The notes under the pieces are model-generated. The model did not search any database and was not told the origin of the DNA. It saw only the letters and a program-made list of their open reading frames with translations. Positions 35,264 to 43,909 of a stretch of 64,000 nucleotides of DNA are shown here, one piece after another. The first letter of the stretch is position 1. Every line of letters starts with the position of its first letter. Both the position numbers and the translations under genes were made by a program. The stretch is from Armatimonadota bacterium (GTDB lineage Bacteria; Armatimonadota; Fimbriimonadia; Fimbriimonadales; Fimbriimonadaceae). Where the stretch lies: the NCBI GenBank assembly GCA_016223145.1, contig JACRPN010000011.1, positions 1 to 64,000 on the forward strand. Reading direction: 5' to 3'.

Positions 35264-35305
35264 AAAAACACCCGTCGGCGCACTGCGTCGACGGGTGTTT
35301 TTTTG
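35264..35305 (+). terminator. terminator of the ribosomal protein cluster
   Basis: AACACCCGTCG pairs with CGACGGGTGTT (11 bp, 11-nt loop that can pair further), flanked by an A run and followed by TTTTTTG. Confidence 0.93.
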
Positions 35306-35342
35306 TCGCTGGTGAGCCCGAATCCCGGCACAAATACTATAA

Positions 35343-35358
35343 CAGGTAATTTTGCTGG
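35343..35358. promoter_or_regulatory. 16-bp dyad upstream of flagellin
   Basis: CAGGTAATTTTGCTGG; its reverse complement matches the element at 61831 at 13 of 16 positions. It lies 104 bp before the flagellin ATG. The leader 35360-35450 holds further GGTAACGCTACC-type hairpins; no clear sigma28 site is seen. Confidence 0.4.
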
Positions 35359-35462
35359 GTAGACCTGGTAACGCTACCTGGAATCAGCTTCCCTGGATGA
35401 ACGCCCGGTAATGCCCAGGCCACGGCCCGGCACCGAGCCAGACCTTAACAGGGAGCAAACAC

Positions 35463-36914
35463 ATGTCGTATCGGATCAACACGAATACCGCAGCCATGAG
35501 CGCGCTGCGGAACGTCAGCAACACGGGAATGGCTTTCGAGAGCTCCATCTCCAAGTTGTCGACGGGATTGAGAATCAACAGCGCGGCGGACGATCCGGCA
35601 GGCCTGATCATTTCGGAGAACTTTCGGGCCCAAATCGCCAGCATGGATCAAGCCGTTCGCAACAACCAGGATGCGGTCAACTACGCAAAGACCGCAGAAG
35701 GCGCCCTCGACGAAGTCAGCCGGCTCCTTCGCGATGCTCGAACGCTCGCCCTCGGTGCCTCGAACACCGGCGCGCTGAGCTCTTCCCAGATTCAGGCGAA
35801 CCAGAACCAGCTCCGCTCCATCGCGGATTCGGTGACCCGTATCGCCCAGCAGACCCAATTTGGCACCAAGCGCCTGCTCGATGGCAGCTCTGGTGTCCAG
35901 GCATCTGTTACCAGCCCGACGAACGTCAACAACATGTATCTCGGTGGATCGTTCAACGGGGCGGCGATCACGACCAACTCTTTGATCACGGTTTCGGTAT
36001 CTACGGCCTCGACCCGAGCTACGGTCACCGGCGCCACACTCTTCACCAACGCCACCGACACCGTCGCGGCAGGCTCGTTCTCGATCAATGGACGCACGTT
36101 CACGACCAAGTCCACGAACACGGTCATGGACGTCATCAACATGATCAACGCGGCTTCGAGCAGCACGGGCGTCACCGCCGACTTCGTCAGCGGCACCGGC
36201 GTGGTTCTTCGGGCATCGAACTACGGTTCGGTCGGCAACTTCTCGATTAGCGACGCCAACGGCATCTTGAATACCGCAGGCACGGCCAGCGCAACGGGTA
36301 CCGACGGTGTGGCCAGCGTCATCATCGACAGCAACGGCTCGACGGCCGGCGGGCTTTCCACGGTGACCTTCACCGGTGGCAAGATGGGTGCCAACGGCCT
36401 CACCCTATCCGATACTGCCGGCAACCGAGTGGTGCTCACCGAGGCGGGCAACGCGACCAGCAGCGCCTTCACGGCGGGCAACGTGACCGTGGGTCTCACC
36501 CAGTTCCAGACCGGGGCGAACTACGGCCAAACCGCCTCGATGGCGATCGGCAACTTCGCCGCCAGCCAGCTTGGCACGGGCATCGTTTCGGGCCTCGACC
36601 TGAGCAACCTCGACCTGACCACGGCGACGGGCGCCTCCGACGCGATCAAGGTCATCGACGCCGCGATCGAGCAGATCACCACGGCGCGAGGCGACCTGGG
36701 CAACTTCCAAAGGAACATCCTGGAGTCGAACATCCGCTCGCTCGGCGTGGCCCGTGAGAACCTGGCCGCCACCGAGTCGGCCATCCGCGACACCGACGTG
36801 GCGCAGGAAATGACCAACTTCACGAAGCTCCAGATTCTGCAGCAGTCCGGTATGGCCGTGCTCGCACAGGCCAACTCCATGCCGCAGTCCGTGCTTTCTC
36901 TACTCCGGGGCTAA
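35463..36914 (+). CDS. fliC: flagellin
   Basis: 483 residues. Conserved N-terminal D0/D1 (MSYRINTNTAAMSALRNVS, LSTGLRINSAADDPAGLIIS, QNQLRSIADSVTRIAQQTQF) and C-terminal D1/D0 (NLAATESAIRDTDVAQEM, LQILQQSGMAVLAQANSMPQ, VLSLLRG). The variable middle (~140-390) is Ser/Thr/Gly-rich beta, including a FLG_IN-like repeat (FSINGRTFTTKSTNTVMDV). Exported by the flagellar type III system; filament subunit. GGGAG 11 bases before the ATG. No other flagellar genes are in the window, so it is a detached flagellin gene. Confidence 0.96.
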   Translation: MSYRINTNTAAMSALRNVSNTGMAFESSISKLSTGLRINSAADDPAGLIISENFRAQIASMDQAVRNNQDAVNYAKTAEGALDEVSRLLRDARTLALGASNTGALSSSQIQANQNQLRSIADSVTRIAQQTQFGTKRLLDGSSGVQASVTSPTNVNNMYLGGSFNGAAITTNSLITVSVSTASTRATVTGATLFTNATDTVAAGSFSINGRTFTTKSTNTVMDVINMINAASSSTGVTADFVSGTGVVLRASNYGSVGNFSISDANGILNTAGTASATGTDGVASVIIDSNGSTAGGLSTVTFTGGKMGANGLTLSDTAGNRVVLTEAGNATSSAFTAGNVTVGLTQFQTGANYGQTASMAIGNFAASQLGTGIVSGLDLSNLDLTTATGASDAIKVIDAAIEQITTARGDLGNFQRNILESNIRSLGVARENLAATESAIRDTDVAQEMTNFTKLQILQQSGMAVLAQANSMPQSVLSLLRG

Positions 36915-36929
36915 CCGGCAACATCCAAA

Positions 36930-36965
36930 GGCCGTCGGCGCAAGCCGGCGGCCATTTCTTTGTTT
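36930..36965 (+). terminator. flagellin terminator
   Basis: GGCCGTCGGC and GCCGGCGGCC form a 10-bp stem with a GCAA loop, followed by ATTTCTTTGTTT. The T tract overlaps the last bases of convergent rimO. Confidence 0.85.
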
Positions 36966-38607
36966 AGGAGGCCCAAAGATCGTATTCGCCAGCTTTCGTG
37001 ACTTCGACTTCCATGAACTCCCCCTGGCCACGGACCTCGGACCTCGGACCTTCCACATACACCAGACCGTCGATCTCGGGCGCGTCGCGGTGGGAGCGAG
37101 CGATAAGGGTGGTGTTCAGGTTTTGGGTGTTCAGGTTCTGGGTTTTCAGGTTTTCAGGACCTGTCCCCCCGGCCACCTGAGAACCTGATGACCTGAACAC
37201 CTCATCACCTGAACCCCCGACCACCTGAGAGCCTGAAAACCTGACAACCTGGCCACCTGCAACCTCCCCCTCCACCAGCACCTTGAGCTTCTTCCCCACC
37301 CAGCCCTGGTTCACCTCAAGCGAGATGCCCTGCTGCAGGCGCATGAGCGTGTCGTAACGAAGCTGTTTGACCCGGGGCGACACCTGCCCCTCCATGTCGT
37401 GGCTCGGGGTCCCTGGTTCGCGGGAGTATTTGAACGCCCCCACCCGGTCCAGCCGCGCCGACCGCATGAACTCGAGCAGGTATTCGAACTCCTCGTCGGT
37501 CTCGCCCGGAAAGCCCACGATGAACGTCGTGCGGATCGCACATTCCGGCATCGCCGTACGCAGATTCTCAAAGAGCTTCAAATAGCGCTCGCCGTCCCAG
37601 GGGCGCTTCATCCGGCGCAGCGTCTCGGGGTGCGCGTGCTGCAGCGGGATGTCGATGTACGGCAACACCTTCGGCAGCGTGGCCATCGCCTCGACGACCT
37701 CGTCGGTCAGGCGGTTGGGATAGAAATACAAGATGCGAATCCACTCGATCCCGTCGATCCCGTTGAGCTCGCGCAGGAGCCTTGGGAGCGTGAACTCTCG
37801 ATAGAGGTCATAGCCGTACTGCGTGACGTCCTGCGCGATCAGATTGAGCTCTTTGGCGCCCGTGCTCGCCAGGAACCTCGCCTCTTCTACCAGGCGCTCG
37901 ATCGGCTTGCTTTGGTGCGCCCCCCGAAAGCTGGGAATGGTGCAAAACGTGCACTTGTGGTCGCAGCCTTCGCTAACTTTGAGATAGGCAGACCAGGGAT
38001 GGCCCGAACGAATGCGCGTTTTCACGTCGGCCCAAAGATGATGGGGCGGGTCAATGTTGGGGCTGTGGGGTTCCGGGGTTGGGGTCTGGGGAACTTGATC
38101 CGGGGGGCCAGACTGAGAGCGTGGCAAGCCGGTAGCACTGGAAATGATCGCCTCTTTTCGGAGCAAGCCCTGCCCGACACCCGTACCCCGGACCCCAGAC
38201 CCCAGACCCCGAACGCCCCCGACGATCTCGCCAAACCGCGCCATCTGCCCCACTCCGACATAGGTGTCTGCGCCGGGGGCCAGCTTGGCGAGCTCCGGCC
38301 CGAGCCTTTGGGCGAGACATCCGGCGACGATGACCTTGCCGATGCGTCCCGCCTTCCTCTCACGCACAGCCTCACGGATGGCGCGGACCGATTCCTCCTT
38401 GGCGGCCTCGAGAAAGCCGCAGGTGTTGATGACCACCACGTCGGCCTTGCGCGCGCCGCCGTCGATTTGGTATCCCGACTCGGCCAACACGCCGGCGATC
38501 TCTTCCGAGTCGACGTCGTTCTTGGCGCACCCGAGCGTCACGATCTTGACCTTGGGAGCCCTAAGGGGAGGCGAATCCGGCACGGGGAGATTATGAACGA
38601 GGTTCAC
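36964..38607 (-). CDS. rimO: ribosomal protein S12 methylthiotransferase RimO with two in-frame repeat insertions
   Basis: 547 residues from GTG 38607, which overlaps the upstream stop as GTGA. A radical-SAM enzyme that adds a methylthio group to the S12 Asp. N-terminal UPF0004 Cys in TLGCAKNDVDSEE, TCGFLEAAKEES and AGCLAQR; radical SAM Cys in EGCDHKCTFCTIPSFRG; C-terminal TRAM-like domain. Two low-complexity insertions, about 56 residues (DNA 38047-38214) before the radical SAM domain and about 50 residues (37111-37260) in the TRAM part, are made of repeat DNA. Removing them gives 441 residues, the normal length. A third small GGTCCGAGGTCCGAG patch gives GPRSEVRGQGEF near the end. Confidence 0.93.
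   Translation of the reverse strand: MNLVHNLPVPDSPPLRAPKVKIVTLGCAKNDVDSEEIAGVLAESGYQIDGGARKADVVVINTCGFLEAAKEESVRAIREAVRERKAGRIGKVIVAGCLAQRLGPELAKLAPGADTYVGVGQMARFGEIVGGVRGLGSGVRGTGVGQGLLRKEAIISSATGLPRSQSGPPDQVPQTPTPEPHSPNIDPPHHLWADVKTRIRSGHPWSAYLKVSEGCDHKCTFCTIPSFRGAHQSKPIERLVEEARFLASTGAKELNLIAQDVTQYGYDLYREFTLPRLLRELNGIDGIEWIRILYFYPNRLTDEVVEAMATLPKVLPYIDIPLQHAHPETLRRMKRPWDGERYLKLFENLRTAMPECAIRTTFIVGFPGETDEEFEYLLEFMRSARLDRVGAFKYSREPGTPSHDMEGQVSPRVKQLRYDTLMRLQQGISLEVNQGWVGKKLKVLVEGEVAGGQVVRFSGSQVVGGSGDEVFRSSGSQVAGGTGPENLKTQNLNTQNLNTTLIARSHRDAPEIDGLVYVEGPRSEVRGQGEFMEVEVTKAGEYDLWAS
37111..37260. repeat. composite repeat inserted in frame in rimO (C-terminal)
   Basis: 150 bp (50 codons). TTCAGG/GGGTGTTCAGGTTCTGGG units, then ACCTGAGAACCTGATGACCT and similar, the reverse complement. 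Same family as 28322-28545. Encodes a Gly/Ser/Val/Asn-rich stretch without a stop. Confidence 0.8.
38047..38214. repeat. composite repeat inserted in frame in rimO (central)
   Basis: 168 bp (56 codons). GGGGTTGGGGTCTGGGG on one side, ACCCCGGACCCCAGACCCCA on the other, again heptads with a reverse-complement arm. Same family as 48715-48775. Confidence 0.8.
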
Positions 38608-41600
38608 CCATTGGGTTCGGAGTTCATGTATTTCGCGCGTTCCTCGTCGCCCAGCGTGCGCCATGTGAGGAACTGTTGTCGCAGGTACCCCAGGAACCGG
38701 CGGTTGACGAGCACCCAGTTCTCAGGGTCACCCGATTCGCGATGGAGTGTGAGATCGAGCTGGTAGATGTCGTCGGTTCCCGAGGGATGAGCTGAGAGCT
38801 CTAGCTTCTGACACACACCCAGGTCATATGGCGCGATCCACACCTGCGTCCGAAGCCCGAAGAGCCCCGGTTCGTTCGAACGATCCGGGCCGCCGCTCTG
38901 GCCAAAGACCTCGGTCTGGCTCGTCACAAAGTCGCCGATCGTGTATTCCTCGTAGGCCTGGAACCACTCGCTGAGAAACGCCACGATGCCAGCGGCCTCA
39001 TCACGGGTGACCCTGAAAGGCAACGGCTCGCGCCATTCGTCCCCCTCGGGCTCGTGAGCCATCATCTCCTCGTCGAGCGCCGGCGCAGCAATCTTGGCGG
39101 CAACCCTCGCCGGATAAATGGTGCTGAGCAGAACCACCGCGATAACCACAACGGCTGAAAGCACGGCGGAGGTCGCGCTGAAATTGAGGTAGAGCCCGGG
39201 CAGCAGGCCCGTCGCCAAAACCGCTTTGCTCAACCCTTGTGCCATAAAGTAGCCCAGCACGGCCCCAAACACCCCATAGACCAGCGACTCGGCGAAGAAA
39301 AGGGTGGCAATGTGGTTGGGCGCGAGGCCCACCGCACTCAGCACTCCAATCTCCTTCGTGCGCTCATAGACGCCTGCCGCCATGGTCCCGAAGACGAACA
39401 CCGCGGCGATCAGCATCTGCACCAGCACCAGGCCCAGGCCGGTGCTCTTCGAGCCTTGCCGAGTGCTGAACATTCGAACTTCGCCACTCGAGCCCTTCTC
39501 CGAAGGGACCGATGCGTAGAGGTTTAGCCTGATTCTCGGCATCAGCCCTTCCAGGGCGCGTTTGGTCTCATCGAAGTCCCGGAAGCGCACCGCCACCGAC
39601 CGGAGCGTCGCGCCGAGCCCAATCGCTTCATCCGCCGGGACGAGAAACACCAGTCCAGGGTCGAGGCGCAGGTACTTTCGAAAGCTCTCGCCGATCGAGC
39701 GGGACTGCGTTTGAAAGCGCGTGGATAGCGTAAAGTCTGCCGGTTCCACATTGTCGCCATCGAGGTCGGTGAGGCCGCGCAGCAGGGTGTCTTCGAGGAT
39801 GCCGATGACCGTGTGATCCTGCCCTGCAAACTGGATCTGGACCTTGCCCGCTTCCGAGGGGTCGATTCTTAGCTGCTCGGCGATGGATCGCGGCAGGATC
39901 ACCACTCGCCGATCGCCCGGCACAAACCACCTTCCGCCAGGCAAGAGGCACTCCTGCGGACGCAGGACGTCGGCCTCGTCGGGGTCCATGCCCAATACCG
40001 CTCGCGGCTCCGCCAGGCGGTCCCCTTTGGTGAGGGCCAGGGTGCTGGTGTCGCGGATGTCGGCGCCATAGTACCAGGCCCTACGCACCACCTTCGCCTC
40101 ATGCCCATAGAGGTTCTTCAGCCACCCGTAACCTGAGGTCTCGATGGGGTCGAGGCCCGGATTGCGCACGAGGATGCCCGGGTACCGTGCCGGCGCCTCG
40201 CCGGGCGTGTCCATCAGACGCAAGTCCGTCACGATCGAGGTGAAGCTGAGCACGATGAAGGTCATGACCACCAGCGTGCCGGTAGTCAGGGCCGTCCGCG
40301 CCTTGCGCCGCCGCATGTTGGAGATGCCTAGATTGAACGCTGCCACCGCGACGCTCGCCCGGCCTACGTCCACCTCGTGGACCCCGCTTTGTACCGCACG
40401 CAAGGTTTTGAGCGACGACTCGAACTTGCCTGCCACAAACCCCATCACCACCAAGCTCAACGCGCCCATCACAAACGCCACGAAAATCATCGTGGGGTTT
40501 GAGACGATCTCAAACGCTGGGTGAACCAACCTCAGAAACCCAAAGCAGACCACAAAGATAGACAGAGAGCCCACGAGCTGCCTCAACAGCGAGCGTGCGG
40601 CAAAGAGCAGCCTCTCCGCGAAATAGCTGAACGGAATCAGGAGAAAGAGATAAAAGACGACCCCGAGCACCACGTCGTCGACCGTGCTTCGGATGAGGGG
40701 ATAGGCGCTCAAGGCGTAGCCCCACGCGGACCTCGATCGGCGCTCGGCCTCTGCCCAATCGGTACGGTCCTTTGCCGCCTTGGCGGCAGCCAACTCTTGC
40801 TTTGAGAGCTCGTGAAGCTCTCGGATTCCCTGCCCGATGATCCGGTACTTGTCGAATCGTCTGATTCGATCCTGGTTCAGGGTGATGAGATCGGATGCGG
40901 ACCGATAACTGATCTGGATCGGCTCCGAAATGCCGATCTCGCCGACTTGCCGCGACTCGTATCCCAGGCCGTTTGGGGAGCTTTGCGTTCCGTTCGTCAG
41001 CACCAGCCGGTTCAGGCTGAAGTCGTTGCCCATCAGGAGCTTCCAACGGTAGCCCGGCGGCGTGAACAGCACGCAGGCGTCCTCGGTGTCGCTGGTGAAC
41101 CTGCTGAACTGATTGAAGAAGAAGAGGCTGTAGCGGGTCGGCTCGGCGTCGCTCGCCGCGGAGAGCACCCTTCCGAAGACGAGCGCCTTGAGGTCGTGGG
41201 GGTCCACCAAGTCGTAAAGCTCGGACGACACGCAGCGAAACACCGAGATCGGCGTGGACTTCAGGACCGTCGTCAACCTGAACGGTTCGAGTTGCTCCCA
41301 GGAGTTCTGGTTGTTCGCATAGACAATCTCCCCGCTTTCCGGTTCCAGTTTCATCGCGGCGAGCCTAACCCTGCGCTGAACGGTCTCGAACCACGAGCTT
41401 GCCAGGGGCATGCCAATGAACCGGTACTTCGCTTGCGGCCCTTGGGTGTACTGGACCAGGGTGGGCCGCACTCCCATCAGCGACTTGAGCCAATGCATGC
41501 TGACCACGAGCGAGCCCTCGACGGGCACGTCGGGCAGGAAGCTCTGCTTGGGGTCGAACCGGACGACTCGGCCCTCGACCGTGGCGAAACCTCCCACAAG

Positions 41601-43061
41601 CGATGAGCGCTGAGGCAGCGAAGCACGGATCGGAATACGCCGATTGGAGGTCTCGCCAGGCTTCGAGGAGTCCTCCAGCAAGTTGGCGGTGAGGCAGGCC
41701 GCGGTGCGCACTTGCTGCAGCAGGTTCCCTAGGCGGACCGCACCGACGATGTCGAACGGAGTGTCCACCCTGGTGCGCTCGTCATCAACGGTGGCCCAGG
41801 TCAGGGCGTTGTACCGAGCCTGGATGAACGGTTCGCAATCGAAGGCGAACTTGGCCGGGATGTTGTTCTTCCAGGTGCGGCCATCGGAGTCATTCACGGC
41901 GTCGGAGAGGACCCGCCTTCCCGAGTTCTCCCCAAGCAGCGGCGCAAGCGCGTCGGCATGCTCTCGCAAGACCCTGGAGAGGTCGCGCTGGTTCGTCCAG
42001 GCCTCTCCTCGGTAGTCGAAATAGTAGCCCTGGGCGAAGCTCCCCAGCGTCGAACTGCCACTCGAAAGGTCGAGCGAGACCGACAGTAACAGCTTCCACG
42101 GGTCCTTTTCGAGGCGGCGATCGATGAACTCGCGGACGCCTTGGAGGCCCAGACTGTGTGCGGCGGTGGCCATGAACAGCGCGGTCCGGCGGCCGCGGTG
42201 GGCCTGAGTGATCCGGGCAAGTTCGACGAGCGCCGCCAGGCTGCCCGCGCCCTCGCCTCCGAGGGCCAAGCCAGGAACAACGCACATCGCGTCCGCGTAG
42301 GCTGAAAACAGCACGGGCTCGCCCTTTGCCGAGGGGTCGGTGCCAGGGCATTCGGCGATGACGTTGAAGGTTTGGCGGGTCACCCAATCTTGGCGGCACC
42401 GAAGTTCTGCCCTCTCGCCATGGGCCGCCGCGGAGAGGGCGGGCCCGGCAAGGCGCATGGGGAGCCAGAACCTTGGAACGTCCAACGGAACCCCGCTGAA
42501 CTTCATTTCCGCCTGCCAGCGATCGGTCTGCTCGGGTTCGAGGAACACGATCGCGACGGCGCCAAGCTTGGCGGCGTTGCGCCAGTTCTGTCCAGAATTG
42601 AACTCAAGGACCACGATCGAGCCAGCGATCTTGTGGCCTGAAAGCTCTTCAAGCGAGCCCTTTCCGCCATAGATAAGCGGGCCAGAGACGTCGCAAGTAG
42701 AGGTCCTGGCCGCATTGGGCCAAAGGGGCAGAAGCGCCACCGACTCCACTCCGACTGTCAGGGAACCAAGGGCATCGGGGTCTGGCACGGTAACCAGAAA
42801 GGGCTCGCGCCGGATGTTCTTCAGCCCAATGGCTGCGAACTGGGACTCTGCCCACTCCAGCGCTTTCCGCTCTCCGGTCGAACCTGGCAACCGGCCACCG
42901 AAGGAGGCGATTGTCTCCAAAGACTGCCGGACGGATGCCGACGAGACCGCGGCAACGCGCTGCCTATAGAGGCCCTCGAGGCCCTGCGGTTTCAGTTGGG
43001 CAACCGTCGCGGCGCTCAGGAGCAGGCTCAAGATCCCCAGCGCGCATCGAACGGGAGCCAT
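38604..43061 (-). CDS. M28-peptidase-like ectodomain fused to an FtsX/MacB-like permease
   Basis: 1485 residues. Signal-like start (LGILSLLLSAATVAQ). Residues ~45-470 follow the M28 aminopeptidase fold with a PA-like insert, but metal-site motifs are degraded: FSAYADA for the His/Asp strand, GGEGAGS for the bridging Asp, ATAAHSLGL for the Glu-Glu pair. Residues ~480-780 are a beta-rich region. From ~798 come three helices (798-820, 828-846, 857-877), one at 925-945, an extracellular MacB-like domain (~950-1190), three FtsX-type helices (1208-1230, 1253-1275, 1297-1317) with YERTKEIGVLSAVGLAPNHI, and a cytosolic tail. No ATPase gene is adjacent. Probably a mechanotransmission or transport permease with a binding, not cleaving, ectodomain. 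Overlaps rimO. Confidence 0.85.
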   Translation of the reverse strand: MAPVRCALGILSLLLSAATVAQLKPQGLEGLYRQRVAAVSSASVRQSLETIASFGGRLPGSTGERKALEWAESQFAAIGLKNIRREPFLVTVPDPDALGSLTVGVESVALLPLWPNAARTSTCDVSGPLIYGGKGSLEELSGHKIAGSIVVLEFNSGQNWRNAAKLGAVAIVFLEPEQTDRWQAEMKFSGVPLDVPRFWLPMRLAGPALSAAAHGERAELRCRQDWVTRQTFNVIAECPGTDPSAKGEPVLFSAYADAMCVVPGLALGGEGAGSLAALVELARITQAHRGRRTALFMATAAHSLGLQGVREFIDRRLEKDPWKLLLSVSLDLSSGSSTLGSFAQGYYFDYRGEAWTNQRDLSRVLREHADALAPLLGENSGRRVLSDAVNDSDGRTWKNNIPAKFAFDCEPFIQARYNALTWATVDDERTRVDTPFDIVGAVRLGNLLQQVRTAACLTANLLEDSSKPGETSNRRIPIRASLPQRSSLVGGFATVEGRVVRFDPKQSFLPDVPVEGSLVVSMHWLKSLMGVRPTLVQYTQGPQAKYRFIGMPLASSWFETVQRRVRLAAMKLEPESGEIVYANNQNSWEQLEPFRLTTVLKSTPISVFRCVSSELYDLVDPHDLKALVFGRVLSAASDAEPTRYSLFFFNQFSRFTSDTEDACVLFTPPGYRWKLLMGNDFSLNRLVLTNGTQSSPNGLGYESRQVGEIGISEPIQISYRSASDLITLNQDRIRRFDKYRIIGQGIRELHELSKQELAAAKAAKDRTDWAEAERRSRSAWGYALSAYPLIRSTVDDVVLGVVFYLFLLIPFSYFAERLLFAARSLLRQLVGSLSIFVVCFGFLRLVHPAFEIVSNPTMIFVAFVMGALSLVVMGFVAGKFESSLKTLRAVQSGVHEVDVGRASVAVAAFNLGISNMRRRKARTALTTGTLVVMTFIVLSFTSIVTDLRLMDTPGEAPARYPGILVRNPGLDPIETSGYGWLKNLYGHEAKVVRRAWYYGADIRDTSTLALTKGDRLAEPRAVLGMDPDEADVLRPQECLLPGGRWFVPGDRRVVILPRSIAEQLRIDPSEAGKVQIQFAGQDHTVIGILEDTLLRGLTDLDGDNVEPADFTLSTRFQTQSRSIGESFRKYLRLDPGLVFLVPADEAIGLGATLRSVAVRFRDFDETKRALEGLMPRIRLNLYASVPSEKGSSGEVRMFSTRQGSKSTGLGLVLVQMLIAAVFVFGTMAAGVYERTKEIGVLSAVGLAPNHIATLFFAESLVYGVFGAVLGYFMAQGLSKAVLATGLLPGLYLNFSATSAVLSAVVVIAVVLLSTIYPARVAAKIAAPALDEEMMAHEPEGDEWREPLPFRVTRDEAAGIVAFLSEWFQAYEEYTIGDFVTSQTEVFGQSGGPDRSNEPGLFGLRTQVWIAPYDLGVCQKLELSAHPSGTDDIYQLDLTLHRESGDPENWVLVNRRFLGYLRQQFLTWRTLGDEERAKYMNSEPNG

Positions 43062-43118
43062 GCCTCTATGTTCTCACATTGAGGGCTGCCTCCTGCCCAG
43101 CGGGACTAACAAGAGGCC

Positions 43119-43904
43119 TCATCCGATTTCGGGAAGCCCCAAAAGGTCCTCCGACCACCGGACCCCGGGCGGCGCGGTTTCGGTGACGCCGGTCAACACC
43201 AGATGCGTGGGGCAACCATAGGCACGGCCCCATTCGATGTCGGTGCCGATCCTATCGCCCACCACCAATATCTCCTCTTTGGCGCAGCCCGATTCGCTGA
43301 CGACCATCTCCAGCATCAGCGGGTTGGGCTTACCGACGAGGACCGGCTCGACGCCCGAACAGGCTCGAATCGCGGCCACGATCGAGCCCGCGCCGGGAAC
43401 TAGGCCGCCGTTCTCGACCGGGTAGGTGGTGTCTGCGTTCGTGGCGACAAACCTCGCCCCGCGCCGAATCTGCTGCATCGCCCCATTGAGCTTGGCGTAG
43501 GTGAAGCTGCGGTCGATCCCGGCAACGACGGTGTCGGCTTGCCGGCTGGCTTCGGAAGTCGGCGCCCCGTCCGAACCGCCATTCACGACCTCGATCAGGC
43601 GATCGCGCAAACTCTCCGCGAGCCCCCATTCGCCGACCACATACGCCGAACGCAGCCCCTCGCGCACCAGATGGTCCGCCGCTGCCATTCCTGAGCTCAG
43701 CGCCTCCTCGGGCAAGGCCTGGATTCCCATGCGGGACAGCTTCTCGACGAGCCACGTCGGAGTCGCGCGGGAGTTGTTGGTCACAAACCGCACCAAGAGG
43801 CCGCGCTCGCGTAGGGCCCGAATGGCCTCTGGGGCGTTGGGAATCACCTGCTCGCCACGGTACACCGTCCCATCGAGGTCCAGAACGACGAGTCGGATGG
43901 CCAT
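43119..43904 (-). CDS. HAD-IIA phosphatase (NagD/phosphoglycolate type)
   Basis: 261 residues. Motif I LVVLDLDGTVYRG, motif II FVTNNSRATP, an IIA cap with GMAAADHLV and VVAGIDRSFTYAKL, Lys in VGKPNPLMLEMV, motif IV VVGDRIGTDIEWG. Acts on small phosphate esters; exact substrate not readable. 5 bp after the prenyl synthase gene, same operon. Confidence 0.9.
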   Translation of the reverse strand: MAIRLVVLDLDGTVYRGEQVIPNAPEAIRALRERGLLVRFVTNNSRATPTWLVEKLSRMGIQALPEEALSSGMAAADHLVREGLRSAYVVGEWGLAESLRDRLIEVVNGGSDGAPTSEASRQADTVVAGIDRSFTYAKLNGAMQQIRRGARFVATNADTTYPVENGGLVPGAGSIVAAIRACSGVEPVLVGKPNPLMLEMVVSESGCAKEEILVVGDRIGTDIEWGRAYGCPTHLVLTGVTETAPPGVRWSEDLLGLPEIG

Positions 43905-43909
43905 GGCGG

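Noticed and set aside
35320-35462. Sigma54 or sigma28 promoter for flagellin
   Set aside because: TTGCT is present but no GG at the right spacing, and no TAAA...GCCGATAA match.
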